From the NCBI RefSeq assembly GCF_000759345.1, contig NZ_JPZL01000003.1:310001-374000 (forward strand): a DNA stretch of 64,000 bases, given 5' to 3'. The notes beneath the pieces are model-generated. The model saw nothing but the letters and a program-made list of their open reading frames with translations, was not told the DNA's origin and made no database searches. The DNA is from Litchfieldella xinjiangensis (GTDB taxonomy: Bacteria; Pseudomonadota; Gammaproteobacteria; Pseudomonadales; Halomonadaceae). Position numbers and translations under genes: made by a program. Of the stretch, positions 8,756 through 21,211 are shown piece after piece. Numbering within the stretch: the first letter of the stretch is position 1; every line of letters begins with the position of its first letter.

Positions 8756-9859
8756 ATGAAATTTTCCATTTCCCGCGAAGCCCTGCTGCGTCCCCTGGCG
8801 CTGGTGGCGGGTGTCGTAGAACGTCGCCAGACACTGCCGGTGTTGTCCAACGTCCTGCTGGATGTTCGTGAGGAAGGGTTGTCCCTCACCGGCACGGACC
8901 TAGAAGTGGAGCTGATCGGCCGCACCATGCCGAGTCAGGTGGAAGAGCAGGGTGCCGCTACCGTGCCGGCGCGCAAGTTGATGGATATCTGCAAGTCGCT
9001 ACCGGATCAGTCGGAAATCACCTTCGCCCTGGAAGAGGGGCGTGCGGTGCTGCGTAGCGGTCGTTCCCGGTTCACGCTGTCCACGCTGCCAGTCGCCGAG
9101 TTTCCCAATATCGAAGACACTCAGGGCAGCATCGAACTTAGTCTGCCGCGTGGCACGCTCAAGCATCTCATCGATGCGACCTCGTTCGCCATGGCTCAGC
9201 AGGACGTGCGCTACTACCTGAACGGTATGCTACTCGAGCTGCGCTCCAATCTTGTGCGTACCGTGGCAACGGACGGCCACCGCCTTGCGGTTTGTTCACG
9301 CTCGGCCGATATCGAGGTGGAGCCTGCCCAGAAGCTGATTATCCCGCGTAAGGGGGTCCTTGAGCTGGTCAGGCTGCTGGACGATAGCGATGAGCCCGTC
9401 AGTCTGACTCTGGGCGCAAGCCACGTCCGCGCACATACCGGCGATTTCACCTTTACGTCCAAATTGGTTGACGGAAAGTTCCCTGACTACGAGCGCGTGG
9501 TGCCACGTGGCGGTGACAAGGTCTTCATCGCCGAGCGTGCACAGCTTCGCCAAGTACTGTCGCGTACTTCGATCCTCTCCAATGAGAAGTATCGTGGCGT
9601 CAGGCTGCAGCTCGAAGAAGGCAATCTGCAGGTGATGGCCAATAACCCCGAGCAGGAAGAAGCCGAAGAGAATGTCGAAATCGAATATACCGGCGCCAGC
9701 CTCGAGATCGGCTTCAACGTCAGCTATCTGATCGACGTCCTCAATGTATTGGACGAAGATCGGGTTCAGATGACCTTGGCTGACCCCAATAGTAGCGCCC
9801 TGCTGGAAGAGCCGGGTGGCGGTGATGCCATGTACGTGGTCATGCCGATGCGGTTATAG
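8756..9859 (+). CDS. dnaN: DNA polymerase III sliding clamp (beta subunit)
   Basis: A 367-aa protein, the normal length of the beta clamp, which dimerises into a ring tethering DNA polymerase III. It begins MKFSISREALLRPLALVAGVVERRQT and ends with the conserved YVVMPMRL. GGAG lies just before the ATG. It follows dnaA after 85 bases, in the standard origin order. Confidence 0.98.
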   Translation: MKFSISREALLRPLALVAGVVERRQTLPVLSNVLLDVREEGLSLTGTDLEVELIGRTMPSQVEEQGAATVPARKLMDICKSLPDQSEITFALEEGRAVLRSGRSRFTLSTLPVAEFPNIEDTQGSIELSLPRGTLKHLIDATSFAMAQQDVRYYLNGMLLELRSNLVRTVATDGHRLAVCSRSADIEVEPAQKLIIPRKGVLELVRLLDDSDEPVSLTLGASHVRAHTGDFTFTSKLVDGKFPDYERVVPRGGDKVFIAERAQLRQVLSRTSILSNEKYRGVRLQLEEGNLQVMANNPEQEEAEENVEIEYTGASLEIGFNVSYLIDVLNVLDEDRVQMTLADPNSSALLEEPGGGDAMYVVMPMRL

Positions 9860-9907
9860 GTCGGCACCCTTGCTGTGAACTTCCTTCGCTTCATTTTTGT
9901 ATCGAGC

Positions 9908-9936
9908 CCGGGGGCATCGCTTTGCGTTGCCCCCGG
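9908..9936 (+). promoter_or_regulatory. GC-rich hairpin in the dnaN-recF gap
   Basis: CCGGGGGCA (9908-9916) pairs perfectly with TGCCCCCGG (9928-9936) around an 11-base loop, 11 bases before the recF start. It lacks a T run, so it is unlikely to be a classical terminator; it could shape recF translation or stabilise dnaN mRNA. Confidence 0.55.
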
Positions 9937-9947
9937 TGGTCTTGCCG

Positions 9948-11051
9948 ATGGTGCTTGATCGTCTTACCTTCATTGGGCTGCGTAACTTGTCCCACGTCGA
10001 GTTGCGACCCTCCGCGGGTATCAACGTGATCGTTGGCGCCAATGGTAGCGGCAAGACCAGTTTGCTCGAAGGAATCCATTTGTTGGGTATGGGGCGTTCG
10101 TTTCGAACCTCACAAGTCAAGCACGCTATCGCTCATGATGCTGCCACACTCACACTCCATGCCAGGTTAAGGGGTGACCCACCCATACCGCTAGGTATAC
10201 GTCGTCAGCGAGAAGGATCAGAGATGGAGATGCGCATGGCCGGTGAGCGGGTCAGCCGCATCTCTCAGCTTGTTGAAGCACTACCGCTGCAGCTGATCAA
10301 TCCGGATGCGTTTCGCCTACTCGAGGGGTCGCCCTCACATCGGCGTGAATTCCTGGACTGGGGCGTGTTTCACGTGAAACATGACTTCCTCACCATCTGG
10401 AAGCACGTCAGGCGTGCACTGAAACATCGGAATGCCTTGTTGAGGCATGGTAGAATGGACGAGCGTTCACTTGCCGTTTGGGAAGGAGAATTCGCTCATT
10501 GGAGCGAACAGCTCGATACGCTGCGAGCCGCCTACTTCGAGGCTTTTCTCCCTATTTTCGACGAGACATTGAACGAGCTTTTGCCTCAGGCATCGCTGTC
10601 GCTGCGCTACACGCGGGGGTGGGACCGTCAACGTGACTTGAATGATATTCTTCGCATGTCACGGGACTCCGATCGTCAGATGGGATTCACGCAGCAAGGC
10701 CCCCAGCGTGCCGATCTCAAGCTGCGAGTGGGGAAGCGGCCGGCGATAGAGGTTTTGTCCCGTGGCCAGCAGAAACTGATCGTCAGTGCGATGAAGCTGG
10801 CCCAGGGGCGGTTGCTCGAGCAGCGCACATCACGTACCTGCGTTTACTTGATCGATGACTTGCCGGCGGAGCTGGATGCACACCATCGTCAGGTCTTCTG
10901 CCGATGGCTTGAGCAGATGCGCTGCCAAGTATTTATTACGAGTGTTGACCCGGAAACGCTGCAGCAATCATGGCAACCGGATACGTCGGTCTCCATGTTT
11001 CACGTGAAACATGGGAAGGTCGACACACTGAAAGAGTTCACGACGGAGTAG
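9948..11051 (+). CDS. recF: RecF, recombination mediator
   Basis: A 367-aa SMC-like ATPase that helps load RecA at gaps. Walker A is GANGSGKTS (30-38), the signature is VLSRGQQKL, and Walker B is in VYLIDDLPAELD. The ATG at 9948 starts MVLDRLTFIGLRNL, as in other RecF proteins; an upstream in-frame ATG at 9897 would run through the hairpin. Two perfect parS sequences are embedded in the coding sequence and encode FHVKH at residues 141-145 and 351-355. The gene lies between dnaN and gyrB, three bases before gyrB. Confidence 0.96.
   Translation: MVLDRLTFIGLRNLSHVELRPSAGINVIVGANGSGKTSLLEGIHLLGMGRSFRTSQVKHAIAHDAATLTLHARLRGDPPIPLGIRRQREGSEMEMRMAGERVSRISQLVEALPLQLINPDAFRLLEGSPSHRREFLDWGVFHVKHDFLTIWKHVRRALKHRNALLRHGRMDERSLAVWEGEFAHWSEQLDTLRAAYFEAFLPIFDETLNELLPQASLSLRYTRGWDRQRDLNDILRMSRDSDRQMGFTQQGPQRADLKLRVGKRPAIEVLSRGQQKLIVSAMKLAQGRLLEQRTSRTCVYLIDDLPAELDAHHRQVFCRWLEQMRCQVFITSVDPETLQQSWQPDTSVSMFHVKHGKVDTLKEFTTE
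10366..10381 (+). other. parS: parS partition site 1 (inside recF)
   Basis: TGTTTCACGTGAAACA is a perfect 16-base palindrome identical to the consensus chromosomal ParB-binding site. Confidence 0.92.
10996..11011 (+). other. parS: parS partition site 2 (inside recF)
   Basis: A second exact TGTTTCACGTGAAACA, 630 bases after the first, near the 3' end of recF. Confidence 0.92.
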
Positions 11052-13475
<2,424 letters not shown>

Positions 13476-13507
13476 CGCTCGTCTCTAGGGTGCTCGCACC
13501 TAAATAA

Positions 13508-13523
13508 TGTTTCACGTGGAACA
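13508..13523 (+). other. parS: parS partition site 3 (after gyrB, one mismatch)
   Basis: TGTTTCACGTGGAACA differs by one base from the other sites and matches the imperfect parS half found in many bacteria. It directly abuts the gyrB terminator stem. Confidence 0.85.
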
Positions 13524-13558
13524 AACAAAACGCCAGCCTTCGGGCTGGCGTTTTGTTT
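13523..13558. terminator. Bidirectional terminator between gyrB and gmhB
   Basis: A 16-bp perfect stem (13523-13538 with 13543-13558) is capped by a TTCG tetraloop, with A runs at the left foot and T runs at the right. It serves gyrB and could serve the convergent gmhB. Confidence 0.9.
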
Positions 13559-13645
13559 GGTACTATCTGCTGCGAATACCAGCAGCCAAGCTATCTGCAT
13601 CAGATACGACGAACGGTCATATCTGATAGCTCAACACTTGGTGCG

Positions 13646-14197
13646 TCAACCGAGTAACCAATCGACAAAGCCTGATAGGTCATCGAATCGCCTGGCATCG
13701 ATACCCGCCTGCGAAAGCAGCTGCTCGGTATTGCTGCCCTTGCCGGTACGGACCAGAATCGGATGGCAGCCCACGGCAGTGCCGGCTTGTAGGTCACGTA
13801 AGCTATCGCCCACCATCCAGCTCCCTTCAAGAGAATCCAGGCCCAGGGTATCGCGGATTTCTGTCAGCAAGCCAGGCAAAGGCTTTCGACAAGTGCAGCC
13901 GTCATCGGGGCCATGCGGGCAGTGAGCAACGTGACTCAGCTTACCACCCGCCTGGTTGACGTGTTCATGCATGGCTTCGTGAATGGCAGCGAGGGTCGTT
14001 TCGTCATAATAGCCGCGGGCGATCCCTGACTGGTTCGTTGCCACTGCGACAGTGAAGCCGGCCTTGGTCAGCCTAGCGATACCCTCGATAGCACTAGGAT
14101 AGGGATGCCACTCAGCCAGTGACTTGATATAGGCATCCGAATCTTCATTGATGACCCCGTCGCGATCTAAAATCACTAGCTTGTCGGCTTGTAACAT
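13646..14197 (-). CDS. gmhB: D-glycero-beta-D-manno-heptose 1,7-bisphosphate 7-phosphatase
   Basis: A 183-aa HAD-superfamily phosphatase in ADP-heptose synthesis, acting between the two HldE steps. The HAD motif is VILDRDGVINED, and the family zinc loop is seen as HCPHGPDDGCTCRKP. The ATG at 14197 gives the usual length. The frame stays open to 14287 through a parS site, but those codons (including SSMFHVKH) are not part of the family and lack a convincing ribosome site. It sits downstream of glyQS, away from the other heptose genes at 17-29 kb. Confidence 0.9.
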   Translation of the reverse strand: MLQADKLVILDRDGVINEDSDAYIKSLAEWHPYPSAIEGIARLTKAGFTVAVATNQSGIARGYYDETTLAAIHEAMHEHVNQAGGKLSHVAHCPHGPDDGCTCRKPLPGLLTEIRDTLGLDSLEGSWMVGDSLRDLQAGTAVGCHPILVRTGKGSNTEQLLSQAGIDARRFDDLSGFVDWLLG

Positions 14198-14228
14198 TTG
14201 CTGGCTCTCATGAAGACGGCTGGCGTCA

Positions 14229-14244
14229 TGTTTCACGTGAAACA
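14229..14244 (+). other. parS: parS partition site 4 (gmhB leader)
   Basis: An exact TGTTTCACGTGAAACA, 32 bases upstream of the gmhB start codon and next to the glyS terminator. Confidence 0.9.
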
Positions 14245-14252
14245 TAGACGAG

Positions 14253-14277
14253 AAAGGCCGGCACAAGGGCCGGCCTT
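14253..14277 (-). terminator. Hairpin after glyS
   Basis: AAGGCCGGC (14254-14262) pairs with GCCGGCCTT (14269-14277), with TTTC on the minus-strand exit side. It probably ends the glyQS transcript before gmhB. Confidence 0.65.
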
Positions 14278-14308
14278 CATTAGACAATCACAGTGCTGCC
14301 TATATCGC

Positions 14309-16381
14309 TCAGTGCTGGAGCTCCGAAATATCGGCAACCTCGAGGAAGGCACTTTGCAAGCTGGCCAGTAGCGACAGTCGGTTGGCCCGCAAGGACTCAT
14401 CGTCGACGACGACCATCACGTCATCGAAGAAGCGGTCCACAGGACTACGCAGACCGGCAAGCACATCGAGCGCCTCGCTGTATCGGGCCTGTTGAATCAG
14501 GGGCTCGATCTCGCTGCGCCGACGGATAAGCGACTCCGCCAATTCGACTTCGGCTGGCTCATGTAACAGTGAAGCATCTACCGTTATCGACCCATCATGC
14601 TGCTGCTTGGCAAGGATATTGGAGACGCGCTTGTTGGCGGCGGCGAGCGCGGCCGCTTCCTCACGACGCGAGAAGCTATCTACCGCCCTGACACGGTTCG
14701 CGAAGTCGAGCGGCTTGGTGACGCCGCGGGCGCGAACCGCCAGGTAGACATCGGTGGTGATGCCTTCGTCCTGGGACCAGGCACGCAGACGCTCCAGCAT
14801 GTACTCGAGCACATCCTCGACAAGGCCCTCACTCTTGGGCAGGGCTTGATGCTGTGCAGCGGCGAGTGACAGCAAGTCCCTCAGGTCGAGATCCAGCTCG
14901 CCCTTGATCAGAATATTGAGCACGCCGATGGCCGCGCGACGCAGGGCGAAAGGATCCTTGGTGCCGGTGGGCCGCTGCCCGATGCCGAAGATGCCCGTCA
15001 AGGTGTCCAGTCGATCGGCCAGGGCCAGCGCCATGCCCGTGCGCGACTGAGGGATGGCATCGCCGGCAAAGCGTGGCAGGTATTGCTCGTGTAACGCCTG
15101 CGCGACTTCCGTCGGCTCACAGTCCTGCTGGGCGTAGTAATAGCCCATCGTGCCTTGGAGCTCCGGGAACTCCAGGACCATTTCCGTGACCAGGTCGCAT
15201 TTGGCGAGTTGTGCGGCACGCTCTGCCTGGGGTACGTCCCCACCGATGCGCTCGGCGATATGGCTGGCTACCACCGCCGTGCGAGTCGCCTTGTCGGCCA
15301 GGGTACCCAGCTGCTGCTGGAAGACCACATTGGCCAACCCCTTGCGGCGTGCATCGAGCGTCGTCTTGCGGTCGGTCTCGTAGAAGAAGGCCGCATCGGC
15401 AAGGCGAGGACGGATGACCTTCTCATTGCCTTCGATGACGCGCTGCGGCTCATGGCTCTCGATGTTGGCTACGGTAATGAACAGGGGCTTGAGACTGCCC
15501 TGGTCATCTAGCAGATGGAAATATTTCTGGTTGGCCTTCATCGACGAAATCAGGCATTCCGGCGGTACGTCCAGGAAGCGCTCATCGAAACTTCCCGTCA
15601 GGGCGACCGGCCACTCCACCAGGCCACTGACCTCGGTCAGCAGCGTCTCGTCGATTACTGCCGTGGCGTCGGCGACCTCGGCTTCGGCTAGCACCTGCTC
15701 GCGGATACGTTCGCGACGGCGTGTGCGGTCGGCGAGCACATAGGCGTTTTCCAAGGCCTCGAGGTATTGATCGGCGTGTGAAAGCTCGATGGCAGCCGGG
15801 GCATGGAAGCGATGGCCATAGGTCACACGGCCCGACGCGAGTCCCAGAATCTCGGTCTCGACGATCTCTTCGCCCAACAGCATTACCAGCCAGTGAACGG
15901 GGCGTGAAAACTCGATGCGTGAGGCACCCCAACGCATATTTTTGGGAATGGGGAGGGCTGAAATAGCCTTGTCGGCAATGGCGGGCAGCAGGCGATGAGT
16001 GGCTTCACCCTGCTGTTGCTCACGATAGCCGAGCCAAGTGCCCTTGTCGGTCTCGAGATGAATGAGATCGCTGACCTCGACGCCACAGGAGCGGGCAAAG
16101 CCTTCTGCGGCCTTGGTGGGCTGGCCATCCTTGAACGCGGCAGCCAGTGCGGGCCCGCGGCGCTCTACCTCACGATCCGGCTGCTTGTCAGACAGAGCCT
16201 CGATTCGCACGGCCAGGCGTCGCGGGGTAGCATAGGCCGTCACATCCCCATGGGCGACATCAGCATCGCTAAGACCATCGCTGAGGCCGCGGGCCAGGGC
16301 ATCGGCGAGCGGATCGATAGCGGCGGGGGGCAGCTCCTCGACACCCAATTCGAGCAAGAAGGTCGTCGTTGCCATGCTCAT
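14309..16381 (-). CDS. glyS: Glycyl-tRNA synthetase beta subunit
   Basis: A 690-aa subunit of the alpha2beta2 bacterial glycyl-tRNA synthetase, contributing tRNA recognition. It opens [17 protein letters not shown] and has the usual length. The start codon overlaps the glyQ stop (ATGA), pointing to coupled translation; a second in-frame ATG lies at 16375. Confidence 0.97.
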   Translation of the reverse strand: MSMATTTFLLELGVEELPPAAIDPLADALARGLSDGLSDADVAHGDVTAYATPRRLAVRIEALSDKQPDREVERRGPALAAAFKDGQPTKAAEGFARSCGVEVSDLIHLETDKGTWLGYREQQQGEATHRLLPAIADKAISALPIPKNMRWGASRIEFSRPVHWLVMLLGEEIVETEILGLASGRVTYGHRFHAPAAIELSHADQYLEALENAYVLADRTRRRERIREQVLAEAEVADATAVIDETLLTEVSGLVEWPVALTGSFDERFLDVPPECLISSMKANQKYFHLLDDQGSLKPLFITVANIESHEPQRVIEGNEKVIRPRLADAAFFYETDRKTTLDARRKGLANVVFQQQLGTLADKATRTAVVASHIAERIGGDVPQAERAAQLAKCDLVTEMVLEFPELQGTMGYYYAQQDCEPTEVAQALHEQYLPRFAGDAIPQSRTGMALALADRLDTLTGIFGIGQRPTGTKDPFALRRAAIGVLNILIKGELDLDLRDLLSLAAAQHQALPKSEGLVEDVLEYMLERLRAWSQDEGITTDVYLAVRARGVTKPLDFANRVRAVDSFSRREEAAALAAANKRVSNILAKQQHDGSITVDASLLHEPAEVELAESLIRRRSEIEPLIQQARYSEALDVLAGLRSPVDRFFDDVMVVVDDESLRANRLSLLASLQSAFLEVADISELQH

Positions 16382-17340
16382 GCATCTCCCTGTTCGGCAA
16401 GTGGGGCATCGGTCAATAGTTGGTTGCGCAGCGCTTCGGGCGCCATGGGGAAGCCGGCCGCCTTACGGGACTCGTAATAGGCGTGAGCCACATCACGTGC
16501 CATGGTGCGCACCCGGAGGATATAGCGCTGTCTCTCGGTCACCGAAATGGCGTGACGGGCGTCAAGCAGGTTGAACGTATGTGAGGCTTTCAGGACCATC
16601 TCATAGGCAGGAAGCGGGAGCCCCGCCTCGAGCAGCTTGGCGCATTCCTGCTCATGATGATCGAATGACGCGAACAGGGCGGGCACATCGGCATGCTCGA
16701 AGTTATACGCCGATTGCTCACGCTCGTTCTGGAGATAGACATCACCATAGGTGACGCGGGATCCGTCCGGTGCCACGGCCCATACCAGATCGTAGACACT
16801 GTCCACGTCCTGAAGATACATGGCGATACGCTCGAGCCCGTAGGTCAACTCACCGGTGACGGGGAAACATTCGATGCCGCCGGCCTGCTGGAAATAGGTA
16901 AACTGGGTCACTTCCATGCCGTTGAGCCAGACTTCCCAACCCAGGCCCCAGGCACCCAGCGTGGGCGATTCCCAATTGTCCTCGACGAAGCGAATGTCAT
17001 GCACCAGCGGATCGATGCCCAGGCGCTGCAGCGAGCCCAGATACAGGGCTTGAAGGTCGCTGGGAGAAGGCTTCATGACGACCTGGAACTGATAGTAATG
17101 CTGCAGGCGGTTGGGGTTCTCGCCATAGCGGCCGTCGGTGGGACGACGCGACGGCTGAACATAGGCGGAATTCCAGGTCTCGGGGCCGATGGAACGCAGG
17201 AAGGTAGCGGGGTGGAAGGTGCCGGCCCCGACTTCCATGTCCAGGGGCTGCAAGATCACGCACCCCTGTTCGGCCCAGTACTGTTGCAGGGCGAGGATCA
17301 GGCCCTGGAAGGTTGTCACGTCAGGCGTCGACTGTGTCAT
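16378..17340 (-). CDS. glyQ: Glycyl-tRNA synthetase alpha subunit
   Basis: The 320-aa catalytic subunit that makes glycyl-adenylate. Family hallmarks are [35 protein letters not shown] and the [20 protein letters not shown] stretch. The ATG at 17340 fits the family start; the longer frame to 17388 adds unrelated residues. It is the first gene of glyQS and is divergent from hldD with about 130 bases between. Confidence 0.97.
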   Translation of the reverse strand: MTQSTPDVTTFQGLILALQQYWAEQGCVILQPLDMEVGAGTFHPATFLRSIGPETWNSAYVQPSRRPTDGRYGENPNRLQHYYQFQVVMKPSPSDLQALYLGSLQRLGIDPLVHDIRFVEDNWESPTLGAWGLGWEVWLNGMEVTQFTYFQQAGGIECFPVTGELTYGLERIAMYLQDVDSVYDLVWAVAPDGSRVTYGDVYLQNEREQSAYNFEHADVPALFASFDHHEQECAKLLEAGLPLPAYEMVLKASHTFNLLDARHAISVTERQRYILRVRTMARDVAHAYYESRKAAGFPMAPEALRNQLLTDAPLAEQGDA

Positions 17341-17474
17341 TGGTGAAGCACCGTTGGCCCATGAATTCAAGAACCGCCAAGTATACAATTACCGGTCAGA
17401 CGGTTATAGGCACGAGGCGGAATGCATCCGCAACCGATAGGCTGCGATGCATACGCCCGACAAGAGGATCCGAC

Positions 17475-18437
17475 ATGATCGTAGTCACAGGCGGCGCCGG
17501 CTTTATCGGAGCCAACCTGGTCAAGGCGCTCAACGCGCGAGGCCATCAGGATGTCATGGTGGTCGACGACCTGAGCGACGGGACCAAGTTCGTCAACCTG
17601 GCGGATTGCACGCTCGGCGATTACCTGGACAAGGACGACTTCCGCCGTCGTGCCGAGGCCGAATTGCGTGATGACAGGACGGTCTCCTGGTTGCCCCCCA
17701 TCGAGGCGATCTTCCACGAGGGCGCCTGCTCGGATACCACCGAGTGGGATGGCAAGTTCATGCTCGACAATAACTTCGAATACTCGAAGGTATTGCTGCA
17801 CTTCTGCCAATTGAGGAAGATTCCTTTTCTCTATGCCTCGTCCGCCGCGACCTACGGCGGCAGCGATGTGTTCGTCGAGTCGCCGGAGTATGAGAAGCCG
17901 CTCAACGTCTATGGCTACTCCAAGCTGCTCTTCGACCAATATGTCCGTGCCCGGTGGGCCACTTTCGATAGCCAGGTCGTGGGCTTTCGCTATTTCAATG
18001 TGTATGGGCCACGCGAGCAGCACAAGGGCAAGATGGCTAGTGTCGCCTACCATCACCACACCCAGGTCAGCGCGGGAGAGAACCCACGCCTGTTCGGTGC
18101 CTGGGAAGGCTTTGAGGCCGGCATGCAGAGTCGCGACTTCGTTTATGTCGGCGATGTCGTCGAGGTCAACTTGTGGTTCCTGGATCATCCCGGGCAGTCG
18201 GGCATCTTCAATCTGGGCACGGGGCGGGCCGAGCCGTTCCAGGCCATAGCCGACACCGTGATCGCCTACCACGGGCGGGGCCACGTCGAGTACATCGATT
18301 TTCCCGAAGAGCTCAAGGGTCGCTATCAGAGCTATACCCGTGCCGACATCTCACGCCTACGCGAGGCCGGCTATCAGAAAGAGTTCATGACCGTTGCCCA
18401 AGGCGTGCAGCGCTATCTGGAGTGGTTGCATGGGTGA
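17475..18437 (+). CDS. hldD: ADP-L-glycero-D-manno-heptose 6-epimerase
   Basis: A 320-aa short-chain dehydrogenase/epimerase that performs the last step of ADP-heptose synthesis for the LPS core. The nucleotide-binding motif [10 protein letters not shown] opens the protein, and the catalytic YxxxK is in [10 protein letters not shown]. The ATG at 17475 gives the MIVVTGG start of the family. Its end overlaps the waaF start by 8 bases, so the two form an operon. Confidence 0.96.
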   Translation: MIVVTGGAGFIGANLVKALNARGHQDVMVVDDLSDGTKFVNLADCTLGDYLDKDDFRRRAEAELRDDRTVSWLPPIEAIFHEGACSDTTEWDGKFMLDNNFEYSKVLLHFCQLRKIPFLYASSAATYGGSDVFVESPEYEKPLNVYGYSKLLFDQYVRARWATFDSQVVGFRYFNVYGPREQHKGKMASVAYHHHTQVSAGENPRLFGAWEGFEAGMQSRDFVYVGDVVEVNLWFLDHPGQSGIFNLGTGRAEPFQAIADTVIAYHGRGHVEYIDFPEELKGRYQSYTRADISRLREAGYQKEFMTVAQGVQRYLEWLHG

Positions 18438-19449
18438 CACCTCGGCACCCCGCATCCTGGTGGTCGGGCCCTCATGGGTGGGCGACATGGTCATGGCGCA
18501 GAGCTTGTTCATCACGCTCAAGCAGCGCTACCCGGCTTGCCGCATCGGGGTAGTGGCACCGGCGTGGTCCGAGCCGATCCTGGCGCGTATGGACGAGGTC
18601 GAGGAGGTGGTGCCGCTGGACGTCGGGCATGGCCAGCTAGGCTGGTCGCACCGGCATCAGCTGGCCCGCCAGCTGCGTGGCCGCTACGATCGTGCCATCG
18701 TGCTGCCGCGCTCCTGGAAGTCGGCGCTGGTACCGTTCCTGGCGCGTATCCCCCAGCGTAGCGGTTTTACCGGAGAGCAGCGCTGGGGACTGCTCAATGA
18801 TCGTCGCGCGCTCGACAAGGCGCTGCTTGACCAGACCGTCAAGCGATTCGTCTCGCTGGGGCTACCTGAGGCGGAGGTCTCGGTTGGCGACTTCGCGATT
18901 CCCCAGCCGCGGCTGCGTGTCGATCCGGATAACCTCGTCAACCTGCGCATGGCCCACCGGCTCTCGTCGCGCCCGGCCATCGGCATGATGCCTGGCGCGG
19001 AATTTGGTCCGGCCAAGCAGTGGCCGCTCGATTTCTTTCACCGAGTCGCCGCCGCGCTAGTGGAGGAGGGCTATGAGATCCGCATCCTGGGCGGCAAGAA
19101 GGAGGCGATGGCCGGCGAAACCATTCGAGGGGAGCTTCCGCATGTCGTTAACCTGTGCGGCAAGACGCGACTCGAGGATGCCGTCGATCTTCTTGCCGAA
19201 TGCCGACAGGTCGTGACTAACGATTCGGGCCTGATGCATGTCGCCGCTGCCGTGGGAACACGTATCCAGGCGCTGTATGGTTCTTCATCGCCCATCTACA
19301 CACCGCCGCTGACCGACAATGCCGAGATCCACTACCTGGGGCTCAGCTGCTCCCCCTGCTTCGAGCGCCACTGCCCGCTGGGGCATACCAATTGCTTGAA
19401 TACCCTGATGCCGGAGCGGGTCCTGGGGGCCATTCGTACCGCGGCCTAG
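18430..19449 (+). CDS. waaF: LPS heptosyltransferase II
   Basis: A 339-aa glycosyltransferase family 9 enzyme that adds the second heptose of the inner core. It has [19 protein letters not shown] at the N-terminus, [13 protein letters not shown] in the middle, and the donor-site region [27 protein letters not shown]. The ATG at 18430 lies inside the end of hldD. The 3' end overlaps the convergent OpgB-like gene by 4 bases. Confidence 0.92.
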   Translation: MGDTSAPRILVVGPSWVGDMVMAQSLFITLKQRYPACRIGVVAPAWSEPILARMDEVEEVVPLDVGHGQLGWSHRHQLARQLRGRYDRAIVLPRSWKSALVPFLARIPQRSGFTGEQRWGLLNDRRALDKALLDQTVKRFVSLGLPEAEVSVGDFAIPQPRLRVDPDNLVNLRMAHRLSSRPAIGMMPGAEFGPAKQWPLDFFHRVAAALVEEGYEIRILGGKKEAMAGETIRGELPHVVNLCGKTRLEDAVDLLAECRQVVTNDSGLMHVAAAVGTRIQALYGSSSPIYTPPLTDNAEIHYLGLSCSPCFERHCPLGHTNCLNTLMPERVLGAIRTAA

Positions 19450-21140
19450 GGCAGCTCCGAGACGTTGTCCCCCGTAGCGGCGTCCGCCGGTGTCTCTGTG
19501 ACCTGTTGAGTGACGGCGCTCTCGCGGGAAGGCTCAGCTTCCTCTTCGGCCCGCCGCTGGGGCTGTAGTCCATCCCATATGCGTTGTTGCAAGGCGCTTT
19601 CTTCGCGCAGACGGCGGTTGATTTCCTCGATACCGTTGCGTTCGACCAGCGTCTGTACCGGCGAGAGCAGCGAAACCCCCAGGCCGGCACGGTGCTGGTC
19701 GATGCCATAGCCCATGGCTTCCAGAATGGTGGGAAACACATCCAGCATCGATGCCTTGCGCTGGATGCGGGCCGGTGCGAGGTCCTCGCCCAGCAGGATG
19801 AAGGTATTCTCGCGCGGGCCGGCAATCAGCTGCTCCCAGGCAGAGACCTTCATGGTCAGGTGATCGCTTGCGACCACCACCAGGGTATTGTCGAGCAGTC
19901 CCTCGCGCTTCAATCGCTTGAGCAGGTCGCGGGCCAGCCAGGCGCTACACTCGACCGAGTAGAGAATGTTCACGCCGTCGAATTCGCCCTGGCGCTCCAG
20001 GCAGCGCTGGGCCGGGTGTCCGTAAGGGGCATGGCCGGAAATCGTCAGCCCGAAGAAGCCCCACGGTGCCTCACCTGCATCGAGTTTTCGGATCTCTTCC
20101 ACGGCGAAGTCGAAGAGCGTGTCGTCGTAGAGCCCCCAGTCATTGAGATATTCTGGATCGCTCATCCGGGTCGACAGTGCCTCACGACCGTAGACGTCAT
20201 CGAAGCCATGGCCTCGATAGAACAGCCCCTTGCCGGCAAATTCGGTGCTGGCTCCGCCCATGTAGGTGAGCGAATAGCCTTCCTGATCGAGCAGGTCGCC
20301 CAGGCAATCGACGCCCGGGACGACTGCATCCAGCGGTTCGAACTGCCGGTCGTGCAGGAGGCCGGCGGGCATCAATGGAATCCCGCACTGGCTGGCGATC
20401 ATCCCGGCCATGGTCCAGCCGGTATTGTCGAGCTGCTGAATCCCCTCGAACACCACGCCGTCCTCGCCGATGGCTTCCAGCTCTGCATAGGCTTCGCCAA
20501 ATCGCGCGCGATCGGCATAGGTACGCTCGATGCTTTCAAGATAGAGATAGAGCAGGTTGGGTCGCTCTTGCGGCCATTCCAGGATGCGAGGCGCGATGTA
20601 GCGGCGATCGAGCCACTTGCCATCCTCGGTGACGATGGCCGCCCCACGCTGTGTGATGCCGAACAACAACGGGTTGGTCGCCAGCAATACCAGAACCAAT
20701 ACGCGTTCCAGCAACCGCCAGCGATGGTCATGGCGGACCAGCCAGGTGAACGCGACCAGGCTGAGAACGGCGCAGGTCGTATAGATCACCGCTGCGGTGA
20801 TCCGGCTGACGCCCCCATGGTCGGTCATGCCCGCCTGGAGATGGAAGAAGATCGCCGCCAGGTCGACCTTACCGAAGCTATCGGCCAGGTAGAGGTAGAC
20901 CCACCACAGGGCCAGCGGCAAGAGCGACCAGGGCCAGATCCGCTTGGGAGGACGCGCGTGGCGTGGGTTGCCCCATTGGAAGCGATAGGCCAGAAGCAGC
21001 CATACGGCCAGCACGCCGATGATCAGAGGCCAGGGTAGTATGAACAGCGACACGACGGCATACCCCAGGCATAGGCCAAGGAAGCCGAGCGCCCACCAGC
21101 GTGGCTGGCGAAGCAGGGGATGACGTAACAACGAATGCAT
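19446..21140 (-). CDS. OpgB/MdoB-like phosphoglycerol transferase (sulfatase-fold membrane enzyme)
   Basis: A 564-aa protein with several membrane segments in the first ~175 residues and a periplasmic alkaline phosphatase/sulfatase-fold domain. Its conserved region resembles E. coli OpgB: NLLYLYLESIERTYAD, TMAGMIASQCGIPL, FAGKGLFYRGHGFDDVYG, LNDWGLYDDTLFD and VVVASDHLTMK. OpgB moves phosphoglycerol from phosphatidylglycerol to osmoregulated glucans. Here the shorter length (about 760 in E. coli), missing C-terminal domain and LPS context suggest it may decorate LPS core instead. The GTG at 21152 is an alternative start; neither has a clear ribosome site. Confidence 0.75.
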   Translation of the reverse strand: MHSLLRHPLLRQPRWWALGFLGLCLGYAVVSLFILPWPLIIGVLAVWLLLAYRFQWGNPRHARPPKRIWPWSLLPLALWWVYLYLADSFGKVDLAAIFFHLQAGMTDHGGVSRITAAVIYTTCAVLSLVAFTWLVRHDHRWRLLERVLVLVLLATNPLLFGITQRGAAIVTEDGKWLDRRYIAPRILEWPQERPNLLYLYLESIERTYADRARFGEAYAELEAIGEDGVVFEGIQQLDNTGWTMAGMIASQCGIPLMPAGLLHDRQFEPLDAVVPGVDCLGDLLDQEGYSLTYMGGASTEFAGKGLFYRGHGFDDVYGREALSTRMSDPEYLNDWGLYDDTLFDFAVEEIRKLDAGEAPWGFFGLTISGHAPYGHPAQRCLERQGEFDGVNILYSVECSAWLARDLLKRLKREGLLDNTLVVVASDHLTMKVSAWEQLIAGPRENTFILLGEDLAPARIQRKASMLDVFPTILEAMGYGIDQHRAGLGVSLLSPVQTLVERNGIEEINRRLREESALQQRIWDGLQPQRRAEEEAEPSRESAVTQQVTETPADAATGDNVSELP

Positions 21141-21211
21141 CGACGAGGCCACTTGGTGTGAATCGATAGCTAGCTTAGCAATTTCGCGTGTGGGAAGCAG
21201 GCCAGATAGGT

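Noticed and set aside
14198-14287. gmhB start at 14245 or 14287, reading through parS
   Set aside because: No ribosome site precedes either, and the added residues (including FHVKH) come from the parS site and the terminator hairpin.
19584-21038. 484-aa plus-strand frame antisense to the OpgB-like gene
   Set aside because: Low-complexity shadow with no ribosome site or family motif.
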